A DNA stretch of 64,000 nt from Hydractinia symbiolongicarpus. Its lineage: Eukaryota; Cnidaria; Hydrozoa; Anthoathecata; Hydractiniidae. Location: assembly GCF_029227915.1 (NCBI RefSeq), contig NC_079888.1, positions 5,839,001-5,903,000 of the forward strand, in the 5' to 3' direction. Each line of letters starts with the position of its first letter. The stretch's first letter is position 1. The notes under the pieces were generated by a model. That model was given only the letters and a program-made list of their open reading frames with translations. It was not told the DNA's origin and did not search any database. Shown piece by piece: positions 54,183 to 64,000 of the stretch. Both the position numbers and the translations under genes were made by a program.

Positions 54183-56197
54183 ATGCAGACTAACGATCTC
54201 TTCAGTTCAAGCGAATTTGACGCTAGCAACGGAAATGGTGAGTAACATTTACCTACTTTACAACATTTGATACTCCTAGCTAATAGAGAATGCTTGTTAA
54301 AGCATGGCCCGCTACCACGAGGAATTATTGATTAGTCCATACCCGGACAGGGCTGAAAATTCTGATGACGGTAGTAATCAACTGACGATCTCGCAATTTA
54401 GCTAGTATCTACAACTTAACAACCAATATCACCAATGTTATTGGATTATTAACAAAAAACCGAACATATGATAACCGCAAAGTCAAATGTTCAAAAAACG
54501 GAAACATGTAAGGGATTACCACGAGAATAGCGCCTTTGCTATTTTTTTTGCATTACATGCACAATTGTTTTTTTCACTGATGGTTCTCGCTATAAGAAGA
54601 AAAGAGAAGATCTTGGGACCAGGTTAGTTTTTTAGAAACGTAATGGCCTTAGTGCTTTAGAAGTTTGTCTCATATATAACTAAGGCAAATACGACTTAAA
54701 CAGGAAAATACGTTATAAGCTGTCCGAATGGTGATAAAGCATTCAAATAGGTTCCTTAAAAATATCGACACATACGCAATGGCTTTTAGTTTACCCCATT
54801 GAAGGAATAATTTAAAGTCTGGGGAGAGCTAGGCAAGTGTCGGCATTTACTGTTTTTATTTTTTTGATGCAATGCCGCGGTTTAAAAGGATTAATAATGT
54901 TGCTTATACGTGTGTATTCCAATCTCGGAGTCCACGCTTTTCGATATTCACGTGTCGCACAAACTAACACAAAGAATTTTTCTTCTTTCGAGTCAAATTT
55001 TAGTTGATTAATTATCATACTGAAATATATATTACGCTTTTTAAAATTTTCTTTAATTTTTATTATAAATAGCTGTTTTTAATTAGGGATGAAGAGCCAT
55101 TGTAATATATAGATATGCCCGAAATATACCATTATTATTATTATTATTATTCACCCTTCATTTCTTTTTCTTCAGTGACGGCCAAGATCTTCGCCAGAAC
55201 ATCGATTCATTTTCTTCAATGACAAGCAAGATATTCGCCAGAACATGATTTTAAAATCGATTCTTTTTCTTCGGTAAAAAACGAAGATATTCGACAGAAC
55301 AGGATTTCAACATCAATTCATTTTCTTCAATGACAAGCAAGATATTCGCCAGAACATGATTTCAACATCAATTCATTTTCTTCAGTAAAAACGAAGACAT
55401 TCCCCAGAACATGATTTCAAAATCGATTCTTTTTCTTCAGTAAAAACGAAGATATTCGCCAGAACAGGATTTCAACATCGATTTATTTTTTTCAATGGCA
55501 AGCAAGATATTTAATAGAACCTTGATTGCAACATTCAAATTACCAAAACGCTGACTTAAGTGTCCACTCACCAATAAGGGGCTTTATTACAAAAACGAGG
55601 CAGCTTTTACAAAATGAACTGGTTTTGTTGCAACAGATGTTACAAACGAGCCGTGTAAGCGCAACAATAGCGAAGCCGCATGTTTTCCCTGGTTTCATTT
55701 AAGAAATTGGACTTCTTTGCATTCAGCCATAAAGAACATCAATGCGAAATGCGTTTCGCATGATTAGGTCCAAAGTATACGTTCCCTAAAGAGTTTCAAA
55801 TCACGCACACACACAACCAGCTGGATTTTCACTCAACAGCAAAGCGGAATGGAACAGAACAAGAAAATTACCTAAATTTGATTGGTAATTAATCTTTAGT
55901 TTTGATAATTTTCCGTTTATTTTCTAATTCGCTGCGCTCAACCGAAAATAACCCCTATTTATTTTCTTATTTTTGCGACAGGGAAGACTCAAAGAACTTC
56001 GACTACAACCACTAATTTACAATCGAAATGTTTCCGAAATCGTGGCTAAGCCGGATGCGAAAAACCCCATTCTATGGGGAAACATATCCTTAGACCCCAG
56101 TGCTACAGTCACTAACCCTCAAAGGTTAAGGGTATCATTAAAAAATTACACTGTTATTAACAACAACATTATAAACTATTCAAAAGAAAACAGCTAG
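54183..56197 (+). CDS. Weak gene candidate: first exon at 54183-54237 and last exon at 55982-56197
   Basis: ATG at 54183 reads MQTNDLFSSSEFDASNGN and ends at a good donor (GGAAATG|GTGAGT), phase 1. At 55982, after a strong acceptor (TTATTTTTGCGACAG), 71 codons run to TAG: RLKELRLQPLIYNRN, AKPDAKNPILWGNISLDPSA, NPQRLRVSLKNYTVINN. The second exon needs phase 0, so at least one middle exon of length 3n+2 is missing, or the two do not belong together. The second has three N-x-S/T sites (NVS, NIS, NYT). No family recognised. Confidence 0.33.
55165..55530. repeat. ~60-bp tandem repeat (GATATTCGCCAGAACATGAT)
   Basis: About six units of TTCATTTTCTTCAATGACAA, GCAAGATATTCGCCAGAACA, TGATTTCAACATCGA. 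Two subtypes (ACAAGCAAGATATTC and AAAAACGAAGATATTC) alternate. A short ATT run precedes it at 55133-55150. Confidence 0.85.
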
Positions 56198-56928
56198 GTA
56201 AATAGGTAATCAAACAGTTTTAACGTGTACGGTTCAAGAACTAATTGACATGTGACCGGCCTTGGCCATACATACGAAATTAAATTCAATTCTGTTCACA
56301 ACAAAACTTGCAATGATTTTGACTTTTAGTTTGGTACGGAACGGAAGTTTATCAACAAATCAGTTTGCAGAAATCACTATTTTTCGTTTCGATCGCGTAC
56401 ATTTTATGTTTAGAAATGAGATAGAATTACGGAAGAATCAGGAATGGGTGCTTGTCGCCTGCGGTAAAGAAGGGTGAGTTTTGTCACCCGGGTGGTTCGC
56501 GCAGTAAAAGATGCTGGGAGTTGAGTTTAATCCTTTTGTTTCAGGAGAAAGAATTTTTAAAGCGAGAATTGTTGTTTTACTCTACACCTCTCCCTAACCG
56601 CGTTGATTTCATACAAGCGCAGTGTAAATTTAAAATACGCTAATTAAGTCCACGCGAATTAGGATCCTAAGGTAAGGTGCTTGAGTTTAAAGACACGAAG
56701 CCTGATCCTGTATTTCAATATAAAAAGGCCAGTAGTAAGACGTAACATCTGAAGGACACAAAAAAAGCGAATGATAAATATACCTCCTCAGTACCATCTA
56801 GCGTCACAGATCATTTATTATAAATATCAACAGAACAAGTTAGTTACAATTCTTGTTGACACATTTACACCAAACATTCACGTTTGGTACCTAATTTTTA
56901 AAAAAGTTCTATTCCAAACATTCACTAC

Positions 56929-58899
56929 TTATTGAGCGTTATTTCGCATTTTGATGTAAACTTCCTTGAATTTGTCAAAACCAGCCAACACACCAGCTCC
57001 TGCAACACCACGAAGGATGTTGGCACCAGCACCCTTCATCATCGACATTGCCCCTTCATTCTTTAAAATTTGCACAGTACAGTCAATGGATCCCTTGTAC
57101 TTGACAGCCTGTCCAGAAGTCATCATCATACGTCTTCTGATTGTATCAATTGGGTAGGAGATTAAGCCAGCAGTCACAGTAACACCTGTTTAAGAAGAAA
57201 GGAGTTCATGTAAAATTTTAGGAGAAAACAGTAATAAATATATAACTATTCCATATGTTTGAAAATTATGCTAAAAATTCAAAAGGAAATGAAGTTACTC
57301 ATAATCAATACTTTTCTTTTTTTATGTCAAATAAACTGTTTATTTTAAATTGCAGTAATTATGTAAACATAATTCATTAGTCCTGTCGCAAGATAAGAAG
57401 ATGGAGCTTTTGCACAGTGGACATAAAATAAAGACTGCAAGGTTGAAATTCACAGATCTATTAATAAAGTGCTAAGTAAACCAGAAGAAAAGTGTAAATA
57501 ATTTTTTAGAAGGCGGAAACACTTATTTTTAAGAAGTATTAATAGTTTTATTGTACCCTTAAGGTACAATAAAACTATTAAGTATACTTCTGTTCAAAGA
57601 TAAAGTTTTCGAATTAGGTCAATGTCTACTTTAGTCTTAAAGTTTACTAGTAGAGATCCTGATCAAGCTGTTTCCACTGATCAGTTTTTTAAAAATACAA
57701 ATTAAAAAATATACATACCATAACCCAAACCGAAAGACAAGATCACTGAAGCATCATCACCAAGAAGGATTGGCTTTAATGTATCATAGAAACCAAAGTA
57801 ACAACCTCTGTAAACAATAATACCCACGCACGAGATAACAAAACCTCGATACAATCCAACAAAACCATCAGACTTTAAAGTTTTTCTGTACACATCAACA
57901 AGTCCATTGTATTCACGCTGTCCACCTGTAGAAAAAACAAAACAAATCTCGTATCATTGGATTACATTGAAATTTTGTGCAAAATATCTTAAAAGAATTA
58001 AGTAAAAAACATCAGAAAACAGTTCACCTTTCGCAGATGATTTTGTATCATTAGCCAACTTGGTTCGAGCATAATCAAGTGAATACACAAAGCAGAGTGA
58101 TAAAGCACCAGCACATCCACCAGAGGCAATGTTTTTTGAAAAATTTATGATGTAGTGGTCATTTTTGCTTTGTTTAAACAGGATTTTAATTTTGTCTTTA
58201 AATGCAAAGTTCAAAGCTTGAGTTGGGAAATACCTGATACAGTTAGCCAAGTTACCTCTCCAGAATGGAATTAAACCTAAATGTAGAAAAATTAAAATTA
58301 ACTTTTGCCTAGTGAAACACAGAAATTATTAAATTGTGTAGATGCCAAAATATCCATTTCCTGTTTTAACAGGGAGTTCGAAGTATGCCCTGTGTGAACA
58401 TAGTTTTGGCTGTAAATGTTAAAACGTTTTATACGTCGCAATTCACAATTTACAAATAAAAAACATTTTTGCGAATAATTCTACCAAGGTAATGTTAAAA
58501 TATTAATTTTTAATCAATTATTTGTAACATTTTGTTCTACAAGTTGTTGGAAAAAAATAACAAGAGATTAATGCCAATTGGCCTACAGTACTTCCAGGCA
58601 ACAGTTGGAAAAAGTTTTTTTTTTCCACAGTCAGAATATTTCAATGAACTGACTTGATATTATAATTCAAACATACAATAAGAAAAATTATGCCTACCTT
58701 CTGATTTGAAAGTACGTGCAGTGCAATCAATAACCCCTTTGTATGGTTCAGTAAGTTTTCCTTGTTTAATCATTTCATCTTGATTTTGAACCATCAACTT
58801 AACACGTTCGATTGGGGCAGCTGCGGTTTTCGAAATAACAGCTGCAGCACCACTAAGTGCAAAATTTTCGGCGAAACCAAGTTTTTGGGATTTTGCCAT
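56929..58899 (-). CDS. SLC25A4/5/6-like (ANT): Mitochondrial ADP/ATP translocase, complete, 304 aa
   Basis: Swaps cytosolic ADP for matrix ATP across the inner mitochondrial membrane. Four coding exons, each junction in phase 1: 58899-58698, 58276-58028, 57925-57719, 57185-56929 (TAA); 915 nt. It has three mitochondrial-carrier repeats of about 100 residues. First: [17 protein letters not shown] (PxD/E-x-x-R/K form), then [16 protein letters not shown] and [20 protein letters not shown]. Second: [15 protein letters not shown], where Ser replaces the usual Pro of PLDFAR, then [20 protein letters not shown]. Third: [16 protein letters not shown] with the ADP/ATP-carrier signature RRRMMM, then [20 protein letters not shown]. 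Length is normal (about 300). The splice acceptor abuts the ATG; a likely noncoding first exon is at 59536-59640. Confidence 0.97.
57539..57581. repeat. Perfect 19-bp hairpin with 5-nt loop, in intron 3 of the translocase gene
   Basis: TTAATAGTTTTATTGTACC (57539-57557), loop CTTAA, then the exact complement GGTACAATAAAACTATTAA (57563-57581). Confidence 0.85.
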
Positions 58900-59535
58900 C
58901 TGAAATATATATAAATAGTAAAAGATAAGATCCTGACAGGTAATTAATGTTTAAATTTCTTTTTGGTAGGATGAAAATAAAATTATTTTTGATTTTTCTG
59001 AAGAAACAGGAATTCCACAAAGAAAACAACAACAAATCACATGCATGAATCCATATTTAGAGAATTTGTGCATGCAATGAGGTAATAAAATTACTTGGAC
59101 AAGAACTTTGATTTTTTAAAACTCATTTCGCAATTTGGTAATGGCCGGTAACAATTTGTCCCCTGGTACTTTGCTCTTTTAAAACATAGTTTAAACATTT
59201 AAAAAATAATTTTTGCTTTGACCAGTACAAACTATCGTTTTGTATTCTACTTAGCAAAACTGATCTGCTGCATTTCCCTCATACAACTGCAAAAACATGT
59301 TTCTGTTTATTATTCCTTCCAAGTCCCAAGGGTTAATTATAACTTTAGTAATTCTTTTTTGACCCTACTTTCCCCAATTAACAAAACCAATCAATAAATA
59401 TAAAATATAGCTATAAAACGAAAAATCACGGCCCATTGCCTTCCACCATATTTACCAGAGTGAAGAAACATAAATTTACAACAGCCATAAAACAGAACGA
59501 ACACAATAACAGGGAAGCTAGGTATATAAACTTAC

Positions 59536-59700
59536 TTTGAGACTGTTTAATTAGACTTCTAAAAGTAATATTAAATGTAAAAACTTGTAGATGTTATGAA
59601 CAACCGACACAACCGACACTGCCCAGTGCGTGTTGTAGAAAGGGACCGGGAGAGCAACTCGATCTGTCTTATCACGTGACTTATTTTAACAACCTCCCTT
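59536..59700 (-). promoter_or_regulatory. Likely 5' UTR exon and promoter of the ADP/ATP translocase gene
   Basis: On the minus strand CAGTCTCAAA is followed by a consensus donor GTAAGTTT (exon end at 59536), which pairs well with the acceptor just before the ATG at 58899. Upstream the DNA becomes richer in G+C (59580-59680), with ACCGACAC repeated and an E-box CACGTG at 59673-59678. The start site itself cannot be placed. Confidence 0.5.
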
Positions 59701-61439
59701 CAAGACCCTGCGTAAAAATGTTTAATCACAATAAAAGAATATTATATGGGGTACAAAGGCGAGGTTTACCTTTTTAAATGAAATATTGATGCGCGTCATT
59801 TTTTCTATGTAAATTATTTTTTTCACTAAAACGAATTTTTTGACGTTTTCCATCTTAAACACCATTCTTATTCATTAAAATCAAACATTGCTAAAATTAT
59901 CGACAATTTTATAGCTGACCAACTTATTTTTAAGATGGAGAGTGCTGGACAAAAAAAATTTCAAATTTCGGACTTATCATTCTGCAAAATCTCTTGCTAA
60001 ACCAATATGGCGCATTATTTTGTAAATATTCGCTTGAGCTTTTTATTTCTTGTGCATCAAAATTTTTTATATTTATAACCGAAACAGCTACACAATTTCA
60101 TCCTGATTTTAAGAAACGAAGAAGGTAATACCAGTGATGTAGAAGAAAGTGCATTGTCTATAGCTAGCTAGCTAGCTAATTCTAAGTACAAGCTTTGCTA
60201 ACCCTCACCCTACTCATCTCTCTTTAGCATGACAATCCGGGTTAACATACTTTAAATTTTCTGATAATTTTCAACCAGAATTACCAACATCATTAAATTT
60301 AGCACCAAAATCTATGGAATCATGGAAATTCTCAAGTTTATGCACTAAGTACAACTGCCTCTTCATGTTAAAGGAAAAGAACTGACCATGCGCAAATCAG
60401 GCTCAGGTGCAGTGAAAATGTTGCACTGCAGTTAAATATTACGGTCAAACTTTTATAAAATTTAAAAACTTTAAATTAGAATAAATCCTGTTTTAATAAT
60501 CTTTTGGTATTCCCAATTTCCTATCCTAGATAATTTTTGCTAATAAATCCAAATATGCCAATCATCTTATGGGTTAACCCAGATTTAAGGATAAATTAGA
60601 AATTAGTGGTAATTGGGTATTTCTCGAAAAAAAAATAATTTGGCAAGGGTGTAGGCCAATTAAGATAGCTGCACTTTCCACATTGTCTACATAATAGAAC
60701 AATTTGCAATGGTCTCTGGGGAAGTAATGTACGTTGAAACAGTTTCGTATTTTGTTCTAAACCCACCAACAAACAAATTTAGCGAGAAAAATATGTTGTA
60801 GTAAACTATTAATTATGTATTATTCTACCTTTTCTTAAACAAAAAAATTATAGTTTTAACTTAAGTTAACAGTGTAACTTCTTCTAGAAAGTTGTTGTTT
60901 AAAATTTGTTCCAAAATGTTTCAAGCTGCAATCTTTTAACCTATCCTTTTAGGGGTGAGTGGGCAATTTTAAAATTAAAAACCAATAATAATCCTACTTT
61001 GTTGTGATTCCTCTATATATAATTAAAAAGCTGTGTGAAGAGTGAATATTACACTTTGGAAAAGAAGTTACTTGTGTCTTTGTATCAATGTCCTGTTTGT
61101 AAACCACATAGTGGACCCACCTTTCAACTATGTGACCTGTGTGACAATGCTCTGTCCCAATGCTTCAGCTTTAGTAACAAAAAAACAATCATAATTTTTT
61201 GAATTTTTATCTTACGTCCTTTAAGCTTACTTCCTGTGAAAAAACAAGTTGGCTTTATATGAAAGAGCTTGAAAAGTTGTCTATAAATCTTTTTTTTTAA
61301 AAAAATCCTTAAAATTTAAATTAAATCCTGACCATTTGCAGCTTTTAGCAGTCAAAAATGTGAAAGATGCTAGGGCTATTTGTATGCAATTATATACATT
61401 AAATCCCATAACACAGTCTAAATTTATTTCCTTACATAG
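59701..61439. other. Intergenic, between the translocase and SIN1 genes
   Basis: The two genes are divergent, so this 1.7-kb stretch should hold the SIN1 promoter. It is AT-rich, with GCTAGCTAGCTAG at 60165-60177. A stretch near 60440-60560 (TTTTATAAAATTTAAAAACT, AATAAATCCTGTTTTAATAA) closely resembles 52140-52250 (TCTTATAAAATTTAAAAACT, AATAAATCCTGTTCTATTAA), so a dispersed repeat is present at both places. The second copy ends where the TIR element at 52254 begins. Confidence 0.45.
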
Positions 61440-61451
61440 GAATATAACGCA

Positions 61452-63701
61452 ATGACATTTTGGGATAATCCTCAGATGGTAATTAACCATATTCGACATT
61501 CCTGTGTTACAAGTGATGATACAGGTAAATTTTTGTCAGTGTTTAAGACTGCATTTGACAAAAAAACTAAAAAAAATAATTTAACTCATCAGCTAATTTT
61601 TATTAATAGAACAGTTATTGGTATTTTGTGCTTCATAATATTTTTCATATTTTACATTTACATATATATTTTTTAAATATATATAATAGCGTAAATTTCA
61701 ATCCTGTTAATTTGATCCATGTCTTTCTTTTCACCAATGCCCTCCATTGTTATATTATTTGTAAGTCTTTTATCTATTATATGCCGATTCTATTTGTAGG
61801 TATGTGCGAAATGGTAATTGTGCAGGATGAACCAGATATTTGGCAATCAAAACAAAGGAAAAGACTTGGAATGTTTCACACTGAAGATAGGTTTGTTAAT
61901 TTGTTTGTTTGTTTGTTTGTTTTAACAAAGGGTATTATTTGGATATAATTCTATTTTTTCTTTTTGTGTTATTTAAATTGATATTTAAAAGAAAAACTTG
62001 ATTTGGAATTATTTTACATAAATATTGTCTTGTTTGAACTAGTTAACTCTATAATACTTCATTCACCATTAGATTTTTTAAGTTTCTTGTTTTCACATTA
62101 AATAAATACATCTTGATATTTTACACATTTTGATGTATATATACCACCTTTCATCAGTCAGTATTAGCTCACCTATAGCTTCAATACTTTAAGTCTTCCA
62201 GATCTACTTGATTGTCTTAACAAAACATTTATGTTTGTGTGCTCAATAAAATGAGACTTTCTTCAGGCATTTCTCTTTGTTTTGTTTTTTGTTTTATATT
62301 TTAATAAGGATCATTATAACAAGTGAGAAGAAACTTAAATTTCTAGAAGTTTTTTTTTTATTATATATTATGTTTTCTTTGTCTATGATTCCTTCATTTA
62401 TATTTTGTACACTACTAAAGTTTCCAAAAACATGTCCATCTCCCTCATTACTATATTCAGTGTGCGTTTTCTTCCATGATAATTTTCCTGTTCATTCCTT
62501 ATCACTACCTCCAGTAGGTGTTAATAAAAAAATATATAAAAGAATCACAAATTTTTCTTGGTTTTCAGACGTTTTCGACAGTACATTCTCAGATTGGTAT
62601 CAAATTGTAAATTCCCAAGTTTCGTCACCTAAATTATGAAGAAGTTATAAAAAAGTGCTATCATTAATAAGTTTAGAAAATTAGTTTTTTTAAATGGTTG
62701 ATCTATGCACTTACACAAAGTTTTTTTCTTGACTTTTCCACCTTTTGTGAGGTAAGGTAGCATAATAAATTTATAGTCAGCTGCAAACTTGTTTGCGAAA
62801 GGCTAAGAAGTAAAATGTTCTTTGATAAGATTGGAAATTTAATTGACCAGTAATGCAAACATAAACTTTATTCCATGGTGGAGAAGACTAACTCTTAAAA
62901 TCCTTAAAAAGATTGAAGCTTTATTATCTTCTTGTTTTTATAGCACAGATTTTGGTGACTACTCACAGTCGTTTGACATTGCTGTTAGTCCAGGAGTTAT
63001 GGGACGAACCCCAAAAACAGGTCGTTTCGACAAAACACGGAAAAGGTGGGATTTTTTTCATTGTTAATGTTTTTACTTGCAAAGATATGTGTTAAAGTTA
63101 CTTACTTATTTTCATAACAGGCAAGAATATCATTGCAAGAATATTCATTGGGATGATAACAAGACTGAAAAGTTAACTCGTAAGCTTTTATTTTGATTTT
63201 TTTGCATGTGTTAATAATGTTTGAATTTTTTTCGCATGATAAAGACATTTATATAATGAATTTAATATAGTTAACACAACCATGTCATGTCTTTCATACA
63301 GAAGCGGAAATAGATGAATTGTTTCAAGAAAAAGAATTGAATGTAGAAGAAACAGAAATAACTATAAAGGTATCCAAACTGAGTCAGCTCTTGCAGGACT
63401 CACTTAACCAGCCCAGTAATCCATTTATTGACTATGCAAAGTTTGATGGCGAGGTAAGAAGACCAGTCACAATTGATTTTTTTTTAATATTTAAATTATT
63501 GGGAATGAAAACAACATTCTTATGTGAAAGTGGAATCTCTCTAATTTTGATCTGCTACAAAATATGGTATTGTGTTGTGGTTTGGAAATATATCTATAGC
63601 GTTTTTAATCTACCTATACTTAATTTATCCTTGTTTAGGGACTGGAAGACACTTGTCCTACGAGAGATATTTGTATTTTTTTAACATTCTTACCTACAGA
63701 G
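61452..63701 (+). CDS. MAPKAP1: SIN1/MAPKAP1, TORC2 subunit, first six coding exons (partial at right edge)
   Basis: SIN1 is a core subunit of TOR complex 2 and presents AKT-type kinases to TOR. Six phase-matched exons: 61452-61524, 61800-61890, 62944-63045, 63121-63179, 63302-63453 and 63639-63701, 180 codons so far. The start MTFWDNPQMVINHIRHSCVT lines up with human MAFLDNPTIILAHIRQSHVT, and SDDTGMCEMV is identical across the first splice. Later HCKNIHWDDN matches IKCKNIQWKER, and NPFIDYAKFDGE matches NPFNEYSKFDGK. The linker after exon 2 is shorter than in vertebrates and differs. The CRIM, RBD and PH domains lie mostly beyond 64000. The acceptor ACATAG sits 12 nt before the ATG, so a noncoding first exon is likely. 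Confidence 0.92.
61897..61922. repeat. TTTG microsatellite at the start of SIN1 intron 2
   Basis: GTTTGTTTGTTTGTTTGTTT begins a few bases after the donor GTTTGT. The donor itself looks like part of the repeat. Confidence 0.8.
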
Positions 63702-64000
63702 GTAACTTTACTTTTTTTATTAACAAATTCAAATCTGTTGAAAATTTAAACACTTAATATTGTGAATCAAGATGCTTTTAAATTGAATGCCAGATATTAT
63801 ATAGATATGTGGCTTCCATTAAAGTTTTTAGAAATCTTGTATATAGTTAAACAGTACAAGCGAATGTGCTATTATTATCACAAAATGTATTGAATTTTCT
63901 AATACCTCAATGCTGTACACTTGAAACCATGCCAAAATTCCCCCCGAAAAACACTGACATATAATTTAATTCTCCCTTTCAATACCATTATGCAGGCATT

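Noticed and set aside
56966-57157. Plus-strand 63-codon frame
   Set aside because: Antisense shadow of the last ADP/ATP translocase exon.
62567-62605. Extra SIN1 exon (after TTGGTTTTCAG)
   Set aside because: It has good splice signals but would enter in phase 2 and leave in phase 1, breaking the frame into the exon at 62944. A direct 61890/62944 join is in phase.

Overview
This window is animal (metazoan) nuclear DNA: AT-rich, with small exons bounded by GT/AG introns, genes on both strands and a heavy load of transposon debris and tandem repeats. The mix of repeats (Harbinger, Tigger/pogo-like, gypsy, a tRNA-Arg-like SINE, and a reverse transcriptase family I associate with cnidarians) together with a PAN-plus-PA14 secreted protein suggests a cnidarian, probably a hydrozoan. 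The species is inference and is not proven. Most long open frames here are chance or repeat frames; the real genes were found by joining short exons whose phases agree.

Layout. 5-952 (-): first four coding exons of COG5 (Golgi tethering complex), running off the left edge. 1666-2552 (-): a 61-residue, two-exon micropeptide matching UQCC6/BRAWNIN (mitochondrial complex III assembly). 2746-2804 (-): last exon of an unknown gene. 6620-6918: cluster of nine short palindromes. 8482-9303, 11051-11457, 13530-14956 and 25219-26212: four TIR-flanked DNA elements (mariner-like, TA-flanked MITE, PIF/Harbinger, Tigger/pogo-like). 16510-17290: minisatellite. 18387-22277 (+): five-exon secreted PAN/PA14 protein with a 98-bp satellite in one intron. 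22355-23238 (-): a four-exon, 133-residue protein of unknown family. 26640-28140 (-): decayed gypsy pol. 28815-29310 (-) and 29356-32050 (+): two head-to-head decayed copies of one RT element. 33395-34060 and 34280-35750: tandem arrays. 37116-39362 (+): small single-pass membrane protein. 44099-51765 (-): seventeen exons of PFKFB, including a 20-nt microexon. 52254-53040: palindrome-rich TIR element. 54183-56197 (+): weak gene candidate. 56929-58899 (-): complete ADP/ATP translocase. 61452-63701 (+): first six coding exons of MAPKAP1/SIN1 (TORC2), running off the right edge.

The recognisable host genes are housekeeping genes: Golgi trafficking, respiratory-chain assembly, mitochondrial nucleotide exchange, glycolytic control and TORC2 signalling. 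Their being neighbours says nothing clear about a shared pathway. Coordinates of exons were worked out by hand from codon phase and splice signals; no alignment or transcript data were available.
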